64,000 bases of DNA, from the NCBI GenBank assembly GCA_943846755.1, contig OX044365.1, positions 868,001 to 932,000 on the forward strand. Direction: 5' to 3'. Below are positions 51,358-60,084 of this stretch, piece by piece. The position numbers were made by a program, and so were the translations under genes. The notes below the pieces were generated by a model. The model worked only from the letters and a program-made list of their open reading frames with translations, did no database searches and was not told where the DNA came from. This stretch comes from UBA8752 sp002336475 (lineage in GTDB: Bacteria > Bacteroidota > Bacteroidia > Flavobacteriales_D > Sanyastnellaceae). How positions within the stretch are numbered: position 1 is the stretch's first letter; the number at the start of each line of letters is the position of its first letter.

Positions 51358-54138
51358 TTAATCGGAGATTTCATCTTCAGAACCACTCCCACGCAACAAC
51401 TGTTCCAAAGTCATTTCATCGGGCACCAAAACCTTGCGGGCTTTGGACCCTTCAAATGGGCCTATGATGCCTGCTGCCTCCAGCTGATCCACCAGTCTTC
51501 CCGCGCGATTGTAGCCCAATTTGAGCTTGCGTTGGAGCAGAGAAGTTGAGCCCTGTTGGTGCAAGACTAAAATTTTTGCAGCCTCCTCAAATAAGCTGTC
51601 TCTTTCTTCACTGGCGATGTCCGCCATTTGCTCGCTGTGCTCGTCTGGCACCTCAGGCAAAATCAACGCATCTGGGTAACCCCGTTGGCTGCCTATGAAG
51701 TCGGTAATCGCCTCCACCTCTGGCGTATCGACGAATCCACACTGCAATCGAATGAGGTCGTTTCCAGTGGAAAGCAGCATGTCACCGCGGCCAATCAACT
51801 GGTCGGCTCCACCTGCATCCAAAATCGTGCGGCTGTCCACTTTTGAAGTCACCCGGAAGGCGACACGTCCAGGGAAATTCGCCTTAATCGTGCCCGTGAT
51901 GATGTTGACCGAAGGGCGTTGGGTTGCGATAATGAGGTGGATGCCGATGGCCCTTGCCAGTTGAGCCAACCTCGCGATGGGCATCTCGACTTCTTTGCCC
52001 GCCGTCATGATCAAGTCAGCGAACTCATCGATGACCAGAACGATGTAGGGCAGATAACGGTGTCCGTTCTCCGGATTGAGTTTGCGCCTAACGAATTTGG
52101 CATTGTACTCTTTCAAGTTCCGGCATTGCGCATTTTTGAGCAGCTCATAGCGCTGGTCCATTTCCAGGCACAGTGACTTGATGGTCCGCACCACCTGGCT
52201 GTTGTCCGTGATGATTGCCTCTTCCGTATCGGGCAGTTTCGCGAGGTAATGCCGTTCGATGTGATTAAACAAGGTGAGCTCCACCTTCTTCGGGTCAACC
52301 AAGACGAATTTGAGCTGACTGGGGTGCTTTTTGTAGAGCAGAGAGACCAGCATCGCATTGAGGCCAACGGACTTTCCCTGACCTGTGGCACCGGCCATCA
52401 GCATGTGGGGCATCTTGGCGAGGTCAAACACATAAGTCTCGTTGGAAATGGTCTTTCCCATGGCAATGGGAAGGGCCGCATCGCTGTTCTGGAACTTGTC
52501 GCTGGCGATCAGAGAACGCATGCTCACCACGTCCGGGTTGGAGTTTGGCACTTCGATGCCGATCGTACCGCGCCCAGGTATGGGGGCGATGATGCGGATG
52601 CCCAGGGCCGCAAGGCTGAGCGCGATGTCATCCTCCAAGTTTTTGATCTTGGAGATCCGAACACCTGGAGCGGGCACCAATTCGTACAAGGTCACCGTCG
52701 GTCCGATCGAAGCTTTGATGCTGGCGATTTCAATCCCGTAGTTCCTCAGCGTATCCTCGATGCGCTTCTTGTTGGCCTCGAGCTCTTCGTGGCTCACCTC
52801 CGTCTTGCCTGACCCGTGGGAAGCAAGCAAATCGATGTTGGGCAATTCGAAATGGCTCAAATCCAACGTCGGATCGTATTCGCCAAAGGCTTGAACCTTG
52901 GCATCAATTTCATCCTCGGTTAAGGCCGCTTCCTCTGCTGCAACCTCGACCTCCAATACCGTTGAACCCGTCTCCGATGCTGGAGGTTCAGGCGTTTCCT
53001 GCTCAGGCGTTGGCTGTGGCGTCTCCTCTGCTGGCCCGAAGGACTCCGGCTCAGCCAAAGGCCGCGCGTGGGGCACTTTGTCGCGTGGCTCCTCCACTGC
53101 TTGGTCATGGCCCACTGGAATGCGGTTAGGGTCTAAGTAAGGGTCCCATTCATCTTGACCCTCACTTTGCTGAAGCCCTTCCGCAGGCTTGTTTTGCCCC
53201 TGTGAGGCTTCACCATCGAAGGGCAGTTCGTCTTGGATGCTTTCCTCTTCTGGTTCTTCTTCCTCATGAACTGTGGCGCTATCGCCCTCCTCATCCCATG
53301 CTGCATCTCGCGCAAAAAATGCCTTTAATCCCACGCTTACAGATGGGTGGGCGATGGCCCAAATGGCATACGAAGCCGCCATCACCAAAACGGATCCCGT
53401 TACACCCAATGCGAAACGGCTCCACTGCGTCATCCAGAGTCCAACCGCTCCCACCAGGTGGTCGTTTCCCCAACCGGCAATCAGGCCCGTTTCGACGTCG
53501 AAACTCAACGTCAGCAGCCCTACTGTCCATGGCAGCAAAAGAGCCGCCACACACACGTTGCGCAATGCCCTTCCAATGTGCGGCATCCGCTCAGGCGCCA
53601 TCAACCTCACCCCTGCTGCCAAACACCAAGCCCCAAATATTGGTGCGGCGACACCAAATCCACCGCGCATAAAGGTGAATGCCCACCGTGCACCCAATGC
53701 CCCCAGAATGTTTCGGAAACTGCCTTCGCCTGCCTCTGTGCCGCTCTGAATAAACCGAATGTCCTCCGCACCAGTCAGTATTGCGCTCACACCGGAAAGC
53801 AACATGAAGCTGCCAAACGCCACGCAAAGCACGCCTCCTGTTTGCTTTACCCGAGGGTCACGCAGCCAAACTGTGCGCTCTTGCCAGAGCTCCTTGCGTT
53901 CGATGCGCCGTGCATCCCGCTCTTCCATCCTCAAACGGCGTTCTTCTGCTCTTTGCTCCCGTCGCGTGGCGCCAGATTTCCGTCCCGCGGCCTTTCCAGC
54001 CCCCTTTTTTCGGGTCGATTTCGAGGCCACCTTCGCTGCACTGACCAATTCTTCTTGGTCAAGACGCCGGTTCCTCGGCGCACTCTTAGCGTTGGACTTC
54101 CTTGATTTACGGGGTACTGAGGCTCGTGGTGACATCAT
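51358..54138 (-). CDS. ftsK: DNA translocase FtsK
   Basis: 926 residues. A long basic N-terminal stretch (1-95, many Lys/Arg) is followed by four or five membrane helices between ~100 and ~270, an acidic, Pro/Glu-rich linker (~280-430), and the RecA-like motor with Walker A GATGQGKSVGLN (about residue 590) and Walker B VLVIDEFADLIM. The C-terminal winged-helix gamma domain (LQRKLKLGYNRAGRLVDQL) recognises chromosome polarity sites. FtsK pumps DNA and activates XerCD at the septum during division. The first two codons are ATG ATG; either may be used. Divergent from rpmG by 108 bases, followed by lolA. Confidence 0.97.
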   Translation of the reverse strand: MMSPRASVPRKSRKSNAKSAPRNRRLDQEELVSAAKVASKSTRKKGAGKAAGRKSGATRREQRAEERRLRMEERDARRIERKELWQERTVWLRDPRVKQTGGVLCVAFGSFMLLSGVSAILTGAEDIRFIQSGTEAGEGSFRNILGALGARWAFTFMRGGFGVAAPIFGAWCLAAGVRLMAPERMPHIGRALRNVCVAALLLPWTVGLLTLSFDVETGLIAGWGNDHLVGAVGLWMTQWSRFALGVTGSVLVMAASYAIWAIAHPSVSVGLKAFFARDAAWDEEGDSATVHEEEEPEEESIQDELPFDGEASQGQNKPAEGLQQSEGQDEWDPYLDPNRIPVGHDQAVEEPRDKVPHARPLAEPESFGPAEETPQPTPEQETPEPPASETGSTVLEVEVAAEEAALTEDEIDAKVQAFGEYDPTLDLSHFELPNIDLLASHGSGKTEVSHEELEANKKRIEDTLRNYGIEIASIKASIGPTVTLYELVPAPGVRISKIKNLEDDIALSLAALGIRIIAPIPGRGTIGIEVPNSNPDVVSMRSLIASDKFQNSDAALPIAMGKTISNETYVFDLAKMPHMLMAGATGQGKSVGLNAMLVSLLYKKHPSQLKFVLVDPKKVELTLFNHIERHYLAKLPDTEEAIITDNSQVVRTIKSLCLEMDQRYELLKNAQCRNLKEYNAKFVRRKLNPENGHRYLPYIVLVIDEFADLIMTAGKEVEMPIARLAQLARAIGIHLIIATQRPSVNIITGTIKANFPGRVAFRVTSKVDSRTILDAGGADQLIGRGDMLLSTGNDLIRLQCGFVDTPEVEAITDFIGSQRGYPDALILPEVPDEHSEQMADIASEERDSLFEEAAKILVLHQQGSTSLLQRKLKLGYNRAGRLVDQLEAAGIIGPFEGSKARKVLVPDEMTLEQLLRGSGSEDEISD

Positions 54139-54219
54139 TTCGAAATTAGGTTGGACACCTAATCCAACGAGAAGTGTCGACCTTGCTTATTCACAAGAGG
54201 AATGGGAGGGAGAAATACC

Positions 54220-54227
54220 TATCTTTG
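54220..54227 (+). promoter_or_regulatory. TATCTTTG -7 box of the rpmG operon
   Basis: Perfect TAnnTTTG match 19 bases before the rpmG ATG, in the ftsK-rpmG divergent gap. No clear TTTG is seen at the expected -33 distance. Confidence 0.5.
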
Positions 54228-54246
54228 CCCTCCATTTTCCCTGAGC

Positions 54247-54429
54247 ATGGCGAAGAAAGGTAACCGCGTACAAGTAATCCTCGAGTGCACCGAGCACAAA
54301 GAATCCGGCATGTCTGGAACGTCACGATATGTGACGACCAAAAACCGGAAGAACACTCCCGAGCGGATTGAGTTGAAGAAATTCAATCCAATTCTCCGGA
54401 AGATGACGGTGCATAAGGAAATCAAATAA
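54247..54429 (+). CDS. rpmG: 50S ribosomal protein L33
   Basis: 60 residues from the ATG at 54247, MAKKGNRVQVILEC then RYVTTKNRKNTPERIELKKF and a final basic TVHKEIK. This is L33 of the form without all four zinc cysteines (only one Cys is seen). In many Bacteroidota rpmB precedes rpmG; here the cluster begins with rpmG. It is the first gene of a plus-strand run with DUF4295, ftsY, rimO and queE. Confidence 0.95.
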   Translation: MAKKGNRVQVILECTEHKESGMSGTSRYVTTKNRKNTPERIELKKFNPILRKMTVHKEIK

Positions 54430-54447
54430 CCCCCAATCTGAGAAACT

Positions 54448-54600
54448 ATGGCTAAGAAGACCGTTGCATCGCTGCAGAAAGGAGGTGGAAAGCAGCACAC
54501 CATGTGCATCAAAATGTACAAGAGTCCCAAGTCTGGGGCGTACGCTTTCCGTCAAGAAGTCGTGCACAACGACAACATTAAGGCTTGGTTCGCTAACTGA
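54448..54600 (+). CDS. DUF4295 small basic protein (ribosome-associated cluster)
   Basis: A 50-residue protein: MAKKTVASLQKGGGKQHTM, then MYKSPKSGAYAFRQEVVHND and IKAWFAN. It matches the small DUF4295 family found between rpmG and ftsY in Bacteroidota. Its high charge and location suggest a ribosome-linked role, unproven. It lies 18 bases after rpmG and 96 bases before ftsY. Confidence 0.9.
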   Translation: MAKKTVASLQKGGGKQHTMCIKMYKSPKSGAYAFRQEVVHNDNIKAWFAN

Positions 54601-54696
54601 GTTCGCACCATCCCTTTGCCCCAATGGGCACCCCGAGGGCCGTCTTCCATACCCGAGAAGCCGGCCCTCGTTGCATTCACCCCCTACCTTAGACGC

Positions 54697-55680
54697 ATGT
54701 CATTCTTCAAGAAGCTCTTCAGCTCGGAAAAGAAGGAAACCCTCGACCGGGGTTTGGCCCGCACGAAACGCGGGGTACTGGAAAAACTGTCCCGCGCGGT
54801 CATGGGCAAAAAGGACATCGATGCGGACGTCCTCGAGGAGTTAGAAGAAGCACTGATCACCAGTGACATTGGGGTCAAGACCACTACCCGCATCATAGAC
54901 CGCATCGAAGACCGGACCTCCCGTGCCTCTTCCAAATCGGTAGACCTGCTGCTCCCCATGTTGCGCGAGGAGATTGTGGGCATGCTGGAGAACAACCGCG
55001 GCAACCAACCCACGGACCTGTCCATACCTGCCACAGAGGGACCTTATGTGTTTTTGATCGTAGGGGTCAATGGCGTGGGGAAAACCACCACCATTGGCAA
55101 ACTCTGCCATCAATTTGCCGCCCGCGGACTCAAGGTCACGGTGGGGGCTGCGGACACCTTTAGGGCTGCAGCTGTCGACCAGCTTCAAGTGTGGGCTGAG
55201 CGATCCGGCGCGCACTTTGTGTCACAAGGCCAAGATGCCGACCCCGCAGCCGTGGCATTCGACGCCGTCCAAAGCGCAGTAGCCAAGGGGCACGACGTCG
55301 TCTTGATCGATACTGCAGGACGCCTCCACAACAAAAAGCACCTGATGGACGAGCTGTCCAAAATCAAGCGGGTGATGCAGAAAATTGCCCCCGGTGTCCC
55401 CCACGAAGTGCTGCTCGTTCTAGATGGCTCTACAGGCCAGAATGCCATAGAGCAAGCCAAGCAATTCACTGCTGCCACAGAGGTGTCTGGCCTCGTGCTG
55501 ACCAAACTCGATGGAACGGCACGCGGAGGTGTTGTGATCGGCATCGCCGAGGAATTCAAGATCCCCGTGCGCTTTATTGGCGTCGGTGAACAGCCCGAAG
55601 ACCTTCAAGTATTCAACGCCATGGAATTCGTCGACTCATTGTTGCCCGTATCCTTCGGGCCTGAAAACGCCGCATCATGA
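54697..55680 (+). CDS. ftsY: Signal recognition particle receptor FtsY
   Basis: 327 residues from the ATG at 54697, which gives an amphipathic, membrane-binding N-terminus (MSFFKKLFSSEKKE) and no long acidic A domain. The NG GTPase has G1 GVNGVGKTTTIGKL, the insertion-box DTFRAAAVDQL, DTAGR (G3) and TKLDGTARGG (G4). FtsY docks ribosome-SRP complexes to SecYEG. Its TGA overlaps the ATG of rimO (ATGA), pointing to coupled translation. Confidence 0.97.
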   Translation: MSFFKKLFSSEKKETLDRGLARTKRGVLEKLSRAVMGKKDIDADVLEELEEALITSDIGVKTTTRIIDRIEDRTSRASSKSVDLLLPMLREEIVGMLENNRGNQPTDLSIPATEGPYVFLIVGVNGVGKTTTIGKLCHQFAARGLKVTVGAADTFRAAAVDQLQVWAERSGAHFVSQGQDADPAAVAFDAVQSAVAKGHDVVLIDTAGRLHNKKHLMDELSKIKRVMQKIAPGVPHEVLLVLDGSTGQNAIEQAKQFTAATEVSGLVLTKLDGTARGGVVIGIAEEFKIPVRFIGVGEQPEDLQVFNAMEFVDSLLPVSFGPENAAS

Positions 55681-56990
55681 GGGCGCGCACTTCTTCTCGC
55701 CGCCGGGCCCATGTGGTCACCCTTGGTTGCGCCAAAAACACATTTGACTCCGAGGTCCTCATGCGCCAGCTCGAGGCCAATGACTTTGATGTGACCCACG
55801 ACACTCCAGTGGATGCCGCACCTGTGGTCATCATCAACACTTGCGGCTTCATCGAAAGTGCCAAGCAGCAGAGCATCGAAACGATCCTTCAGTTTGCGGA
55901 TGCCAAGCAAGATGGTCGTGTGGAGCGCGTATATGTGACCGGTTGCCTGAGTGAGCGTTACCGCGACGAATTGGAACAGGAAATTCCAGATGTAGATGCG
56001 TATTTCGGCACAAGGGAACTCCCCAAGCTGCTGAAGACGCTCAATGCGGACTACCGCAAAGAACTTGTAGGTGAGCGCTTGCTTTCTACACCCCAGCACT
56101 ACGCCTACCTCAAGATTGCAGAAGGTTGTGACCGCCCTTGTGCGTTTTGCGCGATTCCTTTGATGCGGGGCAAGCACCGCTCCACCCCCATCGAAGAACT
56201 GGTCAAACAAGCCGAAGGGTTGGCGGCACAAGGCGTGAAGGAACTCATCCTGATTGCACAAGACTTGACGTATTACGGCCTCGACCTCTACAAGGAGCGC
56301 CGCCTGGCCCCCCTTGTGGACGCGTTGAGTGCTGTTGAAGGCATTGATTGGATCCGCCTCCATTACGCCTTTCCAAGCGGCTTTCCTATGGACGTGCTTG
56401 ATGTCATGGCAGAAAAGCCCAACGTCTGCCACTACTTGGACATGCCCCTGCAGCATGGAGCTGACCAGGTGCTCAAGAACATGCGCCGCGGCATCACCCG
56501 CGAGAAGACAGCCAAGCTGCTCGCTGACATCCGTTCACGGATTCCCGATATCGCGATACGTACGACGCTCATCTGCGGATTCCCGGGCGAGACAGAAGAA
56601 GACCACAAGGAGATGCTGGACTGGGTGGCCGAAAGCCGCTTCGACCGCTTGGGATGCTTCACATACAGCCACGAGGAAGACACCCACGCCTACAACATGG
56701 AGGACGACGTCCCTGAGGACGTGAAGCGCCGCCGCGTAGAAGAAGTGATGTCGCTGCAAGCCGGGATCAGTGCAGAACTGAATGCGGCCAAGGTTGGCAA
56801 GACCTTCAGGGTGCTATTCGACCGGAACGATGCCGGGGTCTTTATCGGCCGCACCCAATTCGACAGCCCCGACGTGGACTGCGAAGTCCGTGTGGAAGCT
56901 GGAGAGGACACCTATGTCCGTCTCGGCGACTTTGCCGACGTGACCATCGAGTCCGCCACTGAATTTGACCTCTTCGGCCGCTTGGCATGA
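55677..56990 (+). CDS. rimO: Ribosomal protein S12 methylthiotransferase RimO
   Basis: A 437-residue radical-SAM enzyme that methylthiolates an aspartate of ribosomal protein S12. The N-terminal UPF0004 domain carries three auxiliary-cluster cysteines (TLGCAKN, NTCGFIES, TGCLSERY). The radical-SAM cluster is Cys-x3-Cys-x2-Cys in GCDRPCAFCAIP, followed by MRGKHRSTP, and a C-terminal TRAM domain with final strand. Overlaps ftsY and queE by four bases each (ATGA). Confidence 0.97.
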   Translation: MRARTSSRRRAHVVTLGCAKNTFDSEVLMRQLEANDFDVTHDTPVDAAPVVIINTCGFIESAKQQSIETILQFADAKQDGRVERVYVTGCLSERYRDELEQEIPDVDAYFGTRELPKLLKTLNADYRKELVGERLLSTPQHYAYLKIAEGCDRPCAFCAIPLMRGKHRSTPIEELVKQAEGLAAQGVKELILIAQDLTYYGLDLYKERRLAPLVDALSAVEGIDWIRLHYAFPSGFPMDVLDVMAEKPNVCHYLDMPLQHGADQVLKNMRRGITREKTAKLLADIRSRIPDIAIRTTLICGFPGETEEDHKEMLDWVAESRFDRLGCFTYSHEEDTHAYNMEDDVPEDVKRRRVEEVMSLQAGISAELNAAKVGKTFRVLFDRNDAGVFIGRTQFDSPDVDCEVRVEAGEDTYVRLGDFADVTIESATEFDLFGRLA

Positions 56991-57592
56991 ACAAGGTCTC
57001 CTACCCCGTAATGGAGGCCTTCGCCACCGTGCAGGGCGAAGGAGCGCACTCCGGTACCCCGAGTTGGTTTTTAAGGCTCGGTGGATGTGACGTCGGTTGC
57101 GTCTGGTGCGACGTTAAAGAGAGTTGGGATGTGGACGCTCACCCGAAACAGAGCTTAGAGGACATCGTATCGGCCGCCGTCGACAGTGGACGAAAAATCG
57201 TGGTCGTCACCGGTGGCGAGCCTGCCATGCACGACCTCGCGCCCTTGACTGCGGCCTTGCACCAAGCTGGCCTCAAGACCCACATCGAAACCAGCGGAGC
57301 GCACGCACTGACAGGGGACTGGGATTGGGTCACCCTCAGCCCAAAGAAATTCAAGGCGTGCCGGGAAGACGTCTACCCACGGGCCGACGAGCTCAAAGTG
57401 GTCGTGTTCCACCGCAGCGACATGGACTGGGCTGCAGAACATGCGGCTAGGTTACGTCCAGACTGCTCATTGTTTCTGCAGCCAGAGTGGGACAAGCGCG
57501 ATGAGGCCACATTTTGGATCTTGTCTTGGATCGCCACAAAGCCCGGATGGCGCATCAGCCTCCAAACCCACAAGTACATCGGGATCCCCTGA
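56987..57592 (+). CDS. queE: 7-carboxy-7-deazaguanine synthase
   Basis: A 201-residue radical-SAM enzyme of queuosine synthesis, making 7-carboxy-7-deazaguanine from carboxytetrahydropterin. EAFATVQGEGAHSGTPSWFLR is followed by the radical-SAM cysteines Cys-x3-Cys-x2-Cys in GGCDVGCVWCDVKESW, then VVTGGEPAMHD, THIETSGAH and a final LQTHKYIGIP. The start overlaps rimO by four bases. It meets the convergent hemF gene directly (stop to stop, no gap). Confidence 0.96.
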   Translation: MNKVSYPVMEAFATVQGEGAHSGTPSWFLRLGGCDVGCVWCDVKESWDVDAHPKQSLEDIVSAAVDSGRKIVVVTGGEPAMHDLAPLTAALHQAGLKTHIETSGAHALTGDWDWVTLSPKKFKACREDVYPRADELKVVVFHRSDMDWAAEHAARLRPDCSLFLQPEWDKRDEATFWILSWIATKPGWRISLQTHKYIGIP

Positions 57593-58510
57593 TTACTGGC
57601 CGAGCCAGTCGACGCCTTCCACGCCCTTTTTAAGCCACCCAAGGGTTTCGGCTTGTGGAGAACCCTCAGGGGGCTCATGATCGTACTCCCAATGCCCACG
57701 AGGAGGCATGCTCATGAGAATGCTCTCGGTGCGTCCGCCAGACACCAGCCCGAAACGGGTACCCCTGTCGTGGACCAAATTGAACTCTACGTAACGCCCC
57801 CTCCGCAAACCTTGCCAATGCATGTCATCGGCATGGACAAAACTCTGCACAAAAGGTGCAGCGCGCTCCTTGTATATGGCGGCATAATGTCCGGATAGGT
57901 CCAAGCAGAACGCCAAAGCCTCTTCGCGGTTTACTTGGCCTTCGCGGCCCATGTGATCAAAAAAGATGCCCCCAACGCCGCGAGACTCTTCGCGATGCGG
58001 AATGCTGAAATAACGATCCGCCCAAGGCTTGAAGGCGCTGTAATCGGCCACTGCATGGCGGTCACAAATGGCCTTGAGATCGCTGTGAAAAGCCTTGGCT
58101 TCGGCGGGAACGACGAAATGCGGTGTCAGATCGATGCCTCCGCCAAACCACCACGTCCCATCGTCGAGGGTGAAGTACCGCACGTTCATGTGGATGATGG
58201 GCACATGGGGATTGCCAGGATGCAACACGCTCGAAACACCTGTTGCCGCAAACCGTGTAGCAGAGGTGTCCAATTGTTGGGCAAGTGCAGGCGTCACTGC
58301 CCCTTCCACAGCAGAAAAGTTGAGACCTCCTTTCTCTATGACCCTGCCCTCTTTGAGGATGCGGGTGTCTCCACCTCCTCCATCCGCACGCTCCCAATGG
58401 TCGCGTGTCAGTGACGCTTCCGCATCAAATTCCATGAGTGCCGCGACCTGCTCGTCCTGAACAACACGAAAGGACCGTTGGACCTTGGATAGAAAATCAG
58501 AATCCAACAT
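57593..58510 (-). CDS. hemF: Aerobic coproporphyrinogen III oxidase
   Basis: 305 residues from the ATG at 58510, which overlaps the preceding stop by one base (TGATG); a TTG one codon before is possible but less likely. HemF uses O2 to convert coproporphyrinogen III to protoporphyrinogen IX in heme synthesis. Family landmarks: GGGGDTRILKEGRVIEKGG, HPGNPHVPIIHMNVRYF, WWFGGGIDLTPHF, ESRGVGGIFFDH, RRGRYVEFNLVHDRGTRFGL, and GGRTESILMSMPP. Presence of the O2-dependent form fits an aerobic surface-water lifestyle. Confidence 0.96.
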   Translation of the reverse strand: MLDSDFLSKVQRSFRVVQDEQVAALMEFDAEASLTRDHWERADGGGGDTRILKEGRVIEKGGLNFSAVEGAVTPALAQQLDTSATRFAATGVSSVLHPGNPHVPIIHMNVRYFTLDDGTWWFGGGIDLTPHFVVPAEAKAFHSDLKAICDRHAVADYSAFKPWADRYFSIPHREESRGVGGIFFDHMGREGQVNREEALAFCLDLSGHYAAIYKERAAPFVQSFVHADDMHWQGLRRGRYVEFNLVHDRGTRFGLVSGGRTESILMSMPPRGHWEYDHEPPEGSPQAETLGWLKKGVEGVDWLGQ

Positions 58511-60084
58511 CAATGCTCGTTATTCTTTACTGGCACACCCATTTCTGACGGATTGAGCTCCACCCACTTGAAGTCTTCTTGACGCATCAACCTCACAGCT
58601 CCATTGACAAGCCCACCGCCACTTCCTTCGGCGGCCTGCCATTCGAAGGTGAACTGACCATTTTCCGGAATGTTCCATGTGCGCAAGGGGCGGCCTCCTT
58701 GGGCCAACACAACCGGCCATTCTGGTCCGTGCGCCAAAGTCCAATTCAATGCATCCCTGAGGACATCGAACGACATCCAGCCGTAATCACCGGCAGGGCC
58801 TCCCCTGAGCTTAGACAACTGGCGCGCCAGGCAAAAATGAGAAGAATCTAAGGCGCCAAAGAAGGACGAATCAGGCAAGGCACCTCCCCCATCGACCACG
58901 GTAAAGCCCACCCGCTCGCGCAAATCCGCGTCCAAAAAGTCAAACTTCTTCCAATCTCCGTCCGCGTAAACCACAAAATCCAGTGAGTCACCCAACTGAA
59001 TCTCGGTCTGCAACACCCCCGCAAACGAACGGTTGGCCTTTCCACCCGGCACGACAAGGATGTTCCTTCTGACGTCTGTCAGGGAATCCCTCAAGGTCCC
59101 CAAGCCGCGAGAGGCGACCTCGACTTCGCTCAATACCAATAGGCTGTCTGCGGCAGCCTGGTGGCTCCAAGCCTCTCGGAATGCAGATTCAGCATCCAAA
59201 TTGCGGATATCTCCAGTTACCAAAAGCAACACACGTTCGCCACGGTGCTGCAATGCCACATGCTGAGCCAGCACCTCCATGCGCTTTGCAACTTGGGAAT
59301 AAGGCATCAAAACACCTGGCCTCCCTGCGGCCAGCCGCGCGCCCAAATCCGTTAGTGCTACATGCACCGCTCCTTCCATCCCCGGCCAAGTGCGAACCTC
59401 GAAAAACTGAGAGCGCTTCAATGGCCCCATGGCAATGTGAACGGGACCGTTGAGCCCTTCGAGGTCTTGAGGACTGCACATCAGCCCTCCAGAGGTGTCC
59501 CTGCCTGTGTCCAAAAAGCGCACTTCGAGATGGGCGCCTAGGCGCTGGTCGTCGTCCAATGCCAAACGGATGCCCGCTGCACAATCCTCTGCAATTTCAC
59601 GCAAGCGCGCTTCCTGACGGCTCAAGCTGTCTCGTCCAGAAAAAAACGGCAAAAAGACGGCGATCCTTACCGTATCCAATGACCAAGTTGGCGGAAAGGG
59701 CCGTGCCCTCGAAATGGCATCTACCGCTCCGAAGACCTCATCTACCCCCACCCCTTGCTGCCCGGACTCAGGTTCTACCGCTGTGCCAGGCAAGCTGTCT
59801 TGCGCCTCCTGTGAGATCTGAACTCCCGGAGACACTTCAGGTTTGGCCACATCTGTCGCACGGGGAGCCTGAGGAAGGCGGAGCACATCTCCTTTGCGGA
59901 TGCCCGATTCTGCCCATGGGTTTAATTCAAACAGCGCATTCAGGTCCACCCCATAGGTCCGTGCAATCCCATAGGCCGTCTCCTTGCGCAGCACCTTATG
60001 TGTCGCCTGTGGTTGGGCAGCAACCTCAACAAACAGGAGCATCGCACTCAACAAAAAGCACAGGCGTTGGAGGAGGCGCATCAT
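58510..60084 (-). CDS. LysM domain plus periplasmic-binding-fold protein
   Basis: About 524 residues with a signal peptide (residues ~3-23, ending EVAAQ). A LysM domain follows (HKVLRKETAYGIARTYGVDLNALFELNPWAESGIRKGDVLRLP), which usually binds peptidoglycan. After an acidic linker (~85-140), residues ~145-460 look like a type 1 periplasmic-binding fold (VRIAVFLPFFSGRD, EIAEDCAAGIRLALDDD, HIAMGPLKRSQFF, ERVLLLVTGDIRN). This LysM/binding-fold fusion recurs in Bacteroidota without settled function. The ATG at 60084 gives an ATGA overlap with the guaA stop; 60090 or 60081 are alternatives. Likely periplasmic, wall-associated. Confidence 0.82.
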   Translation of the reverse strand: MMRLLQRLCFLLSAMLLFVEVAAQPQATHKVLRKETAYGIARTYGVDLNALFELNPWAESGIRKGDVLRLPQAPRATDVAKPEVSPGVQISQEAQDSLPGTAVEPESGQQGVGVDEVFGAVDAISRARPFPPTWSLDTVRIAVFLPFFSGRDSLSRQEARLREIAEDCAAGIRLALDDDQRLGAHLEVRFLDTGRDTSGGLMCSPQDLEGLNGPVHIAMGPLKRSQFFEVRTWPGMEGAVHVALTDLGARLAAGRPGVLMPYSQVAKRMEVLAQHVALQHRGERVLLLVTGDIRNLDAESAFREAWSHQAAADSLLVLSEVEVASRGLGTLRDSLTDVRRNILVVPGGKANRSFAGVLQTEIQLGDSLDFVVYADGDWKKFDFLDADLRERVGFTVVDGGGALPDSSFFGALDSSHFCLARQLSKLRGGPAGDYGWMSFDVLRDALNWTLAHGPEWPVVLAQGGRPLRTWNIPENGQFTFEWQAAEGSGGGLVNGAVRLMRQEDFKWVELNPSEMGVPVKNNEH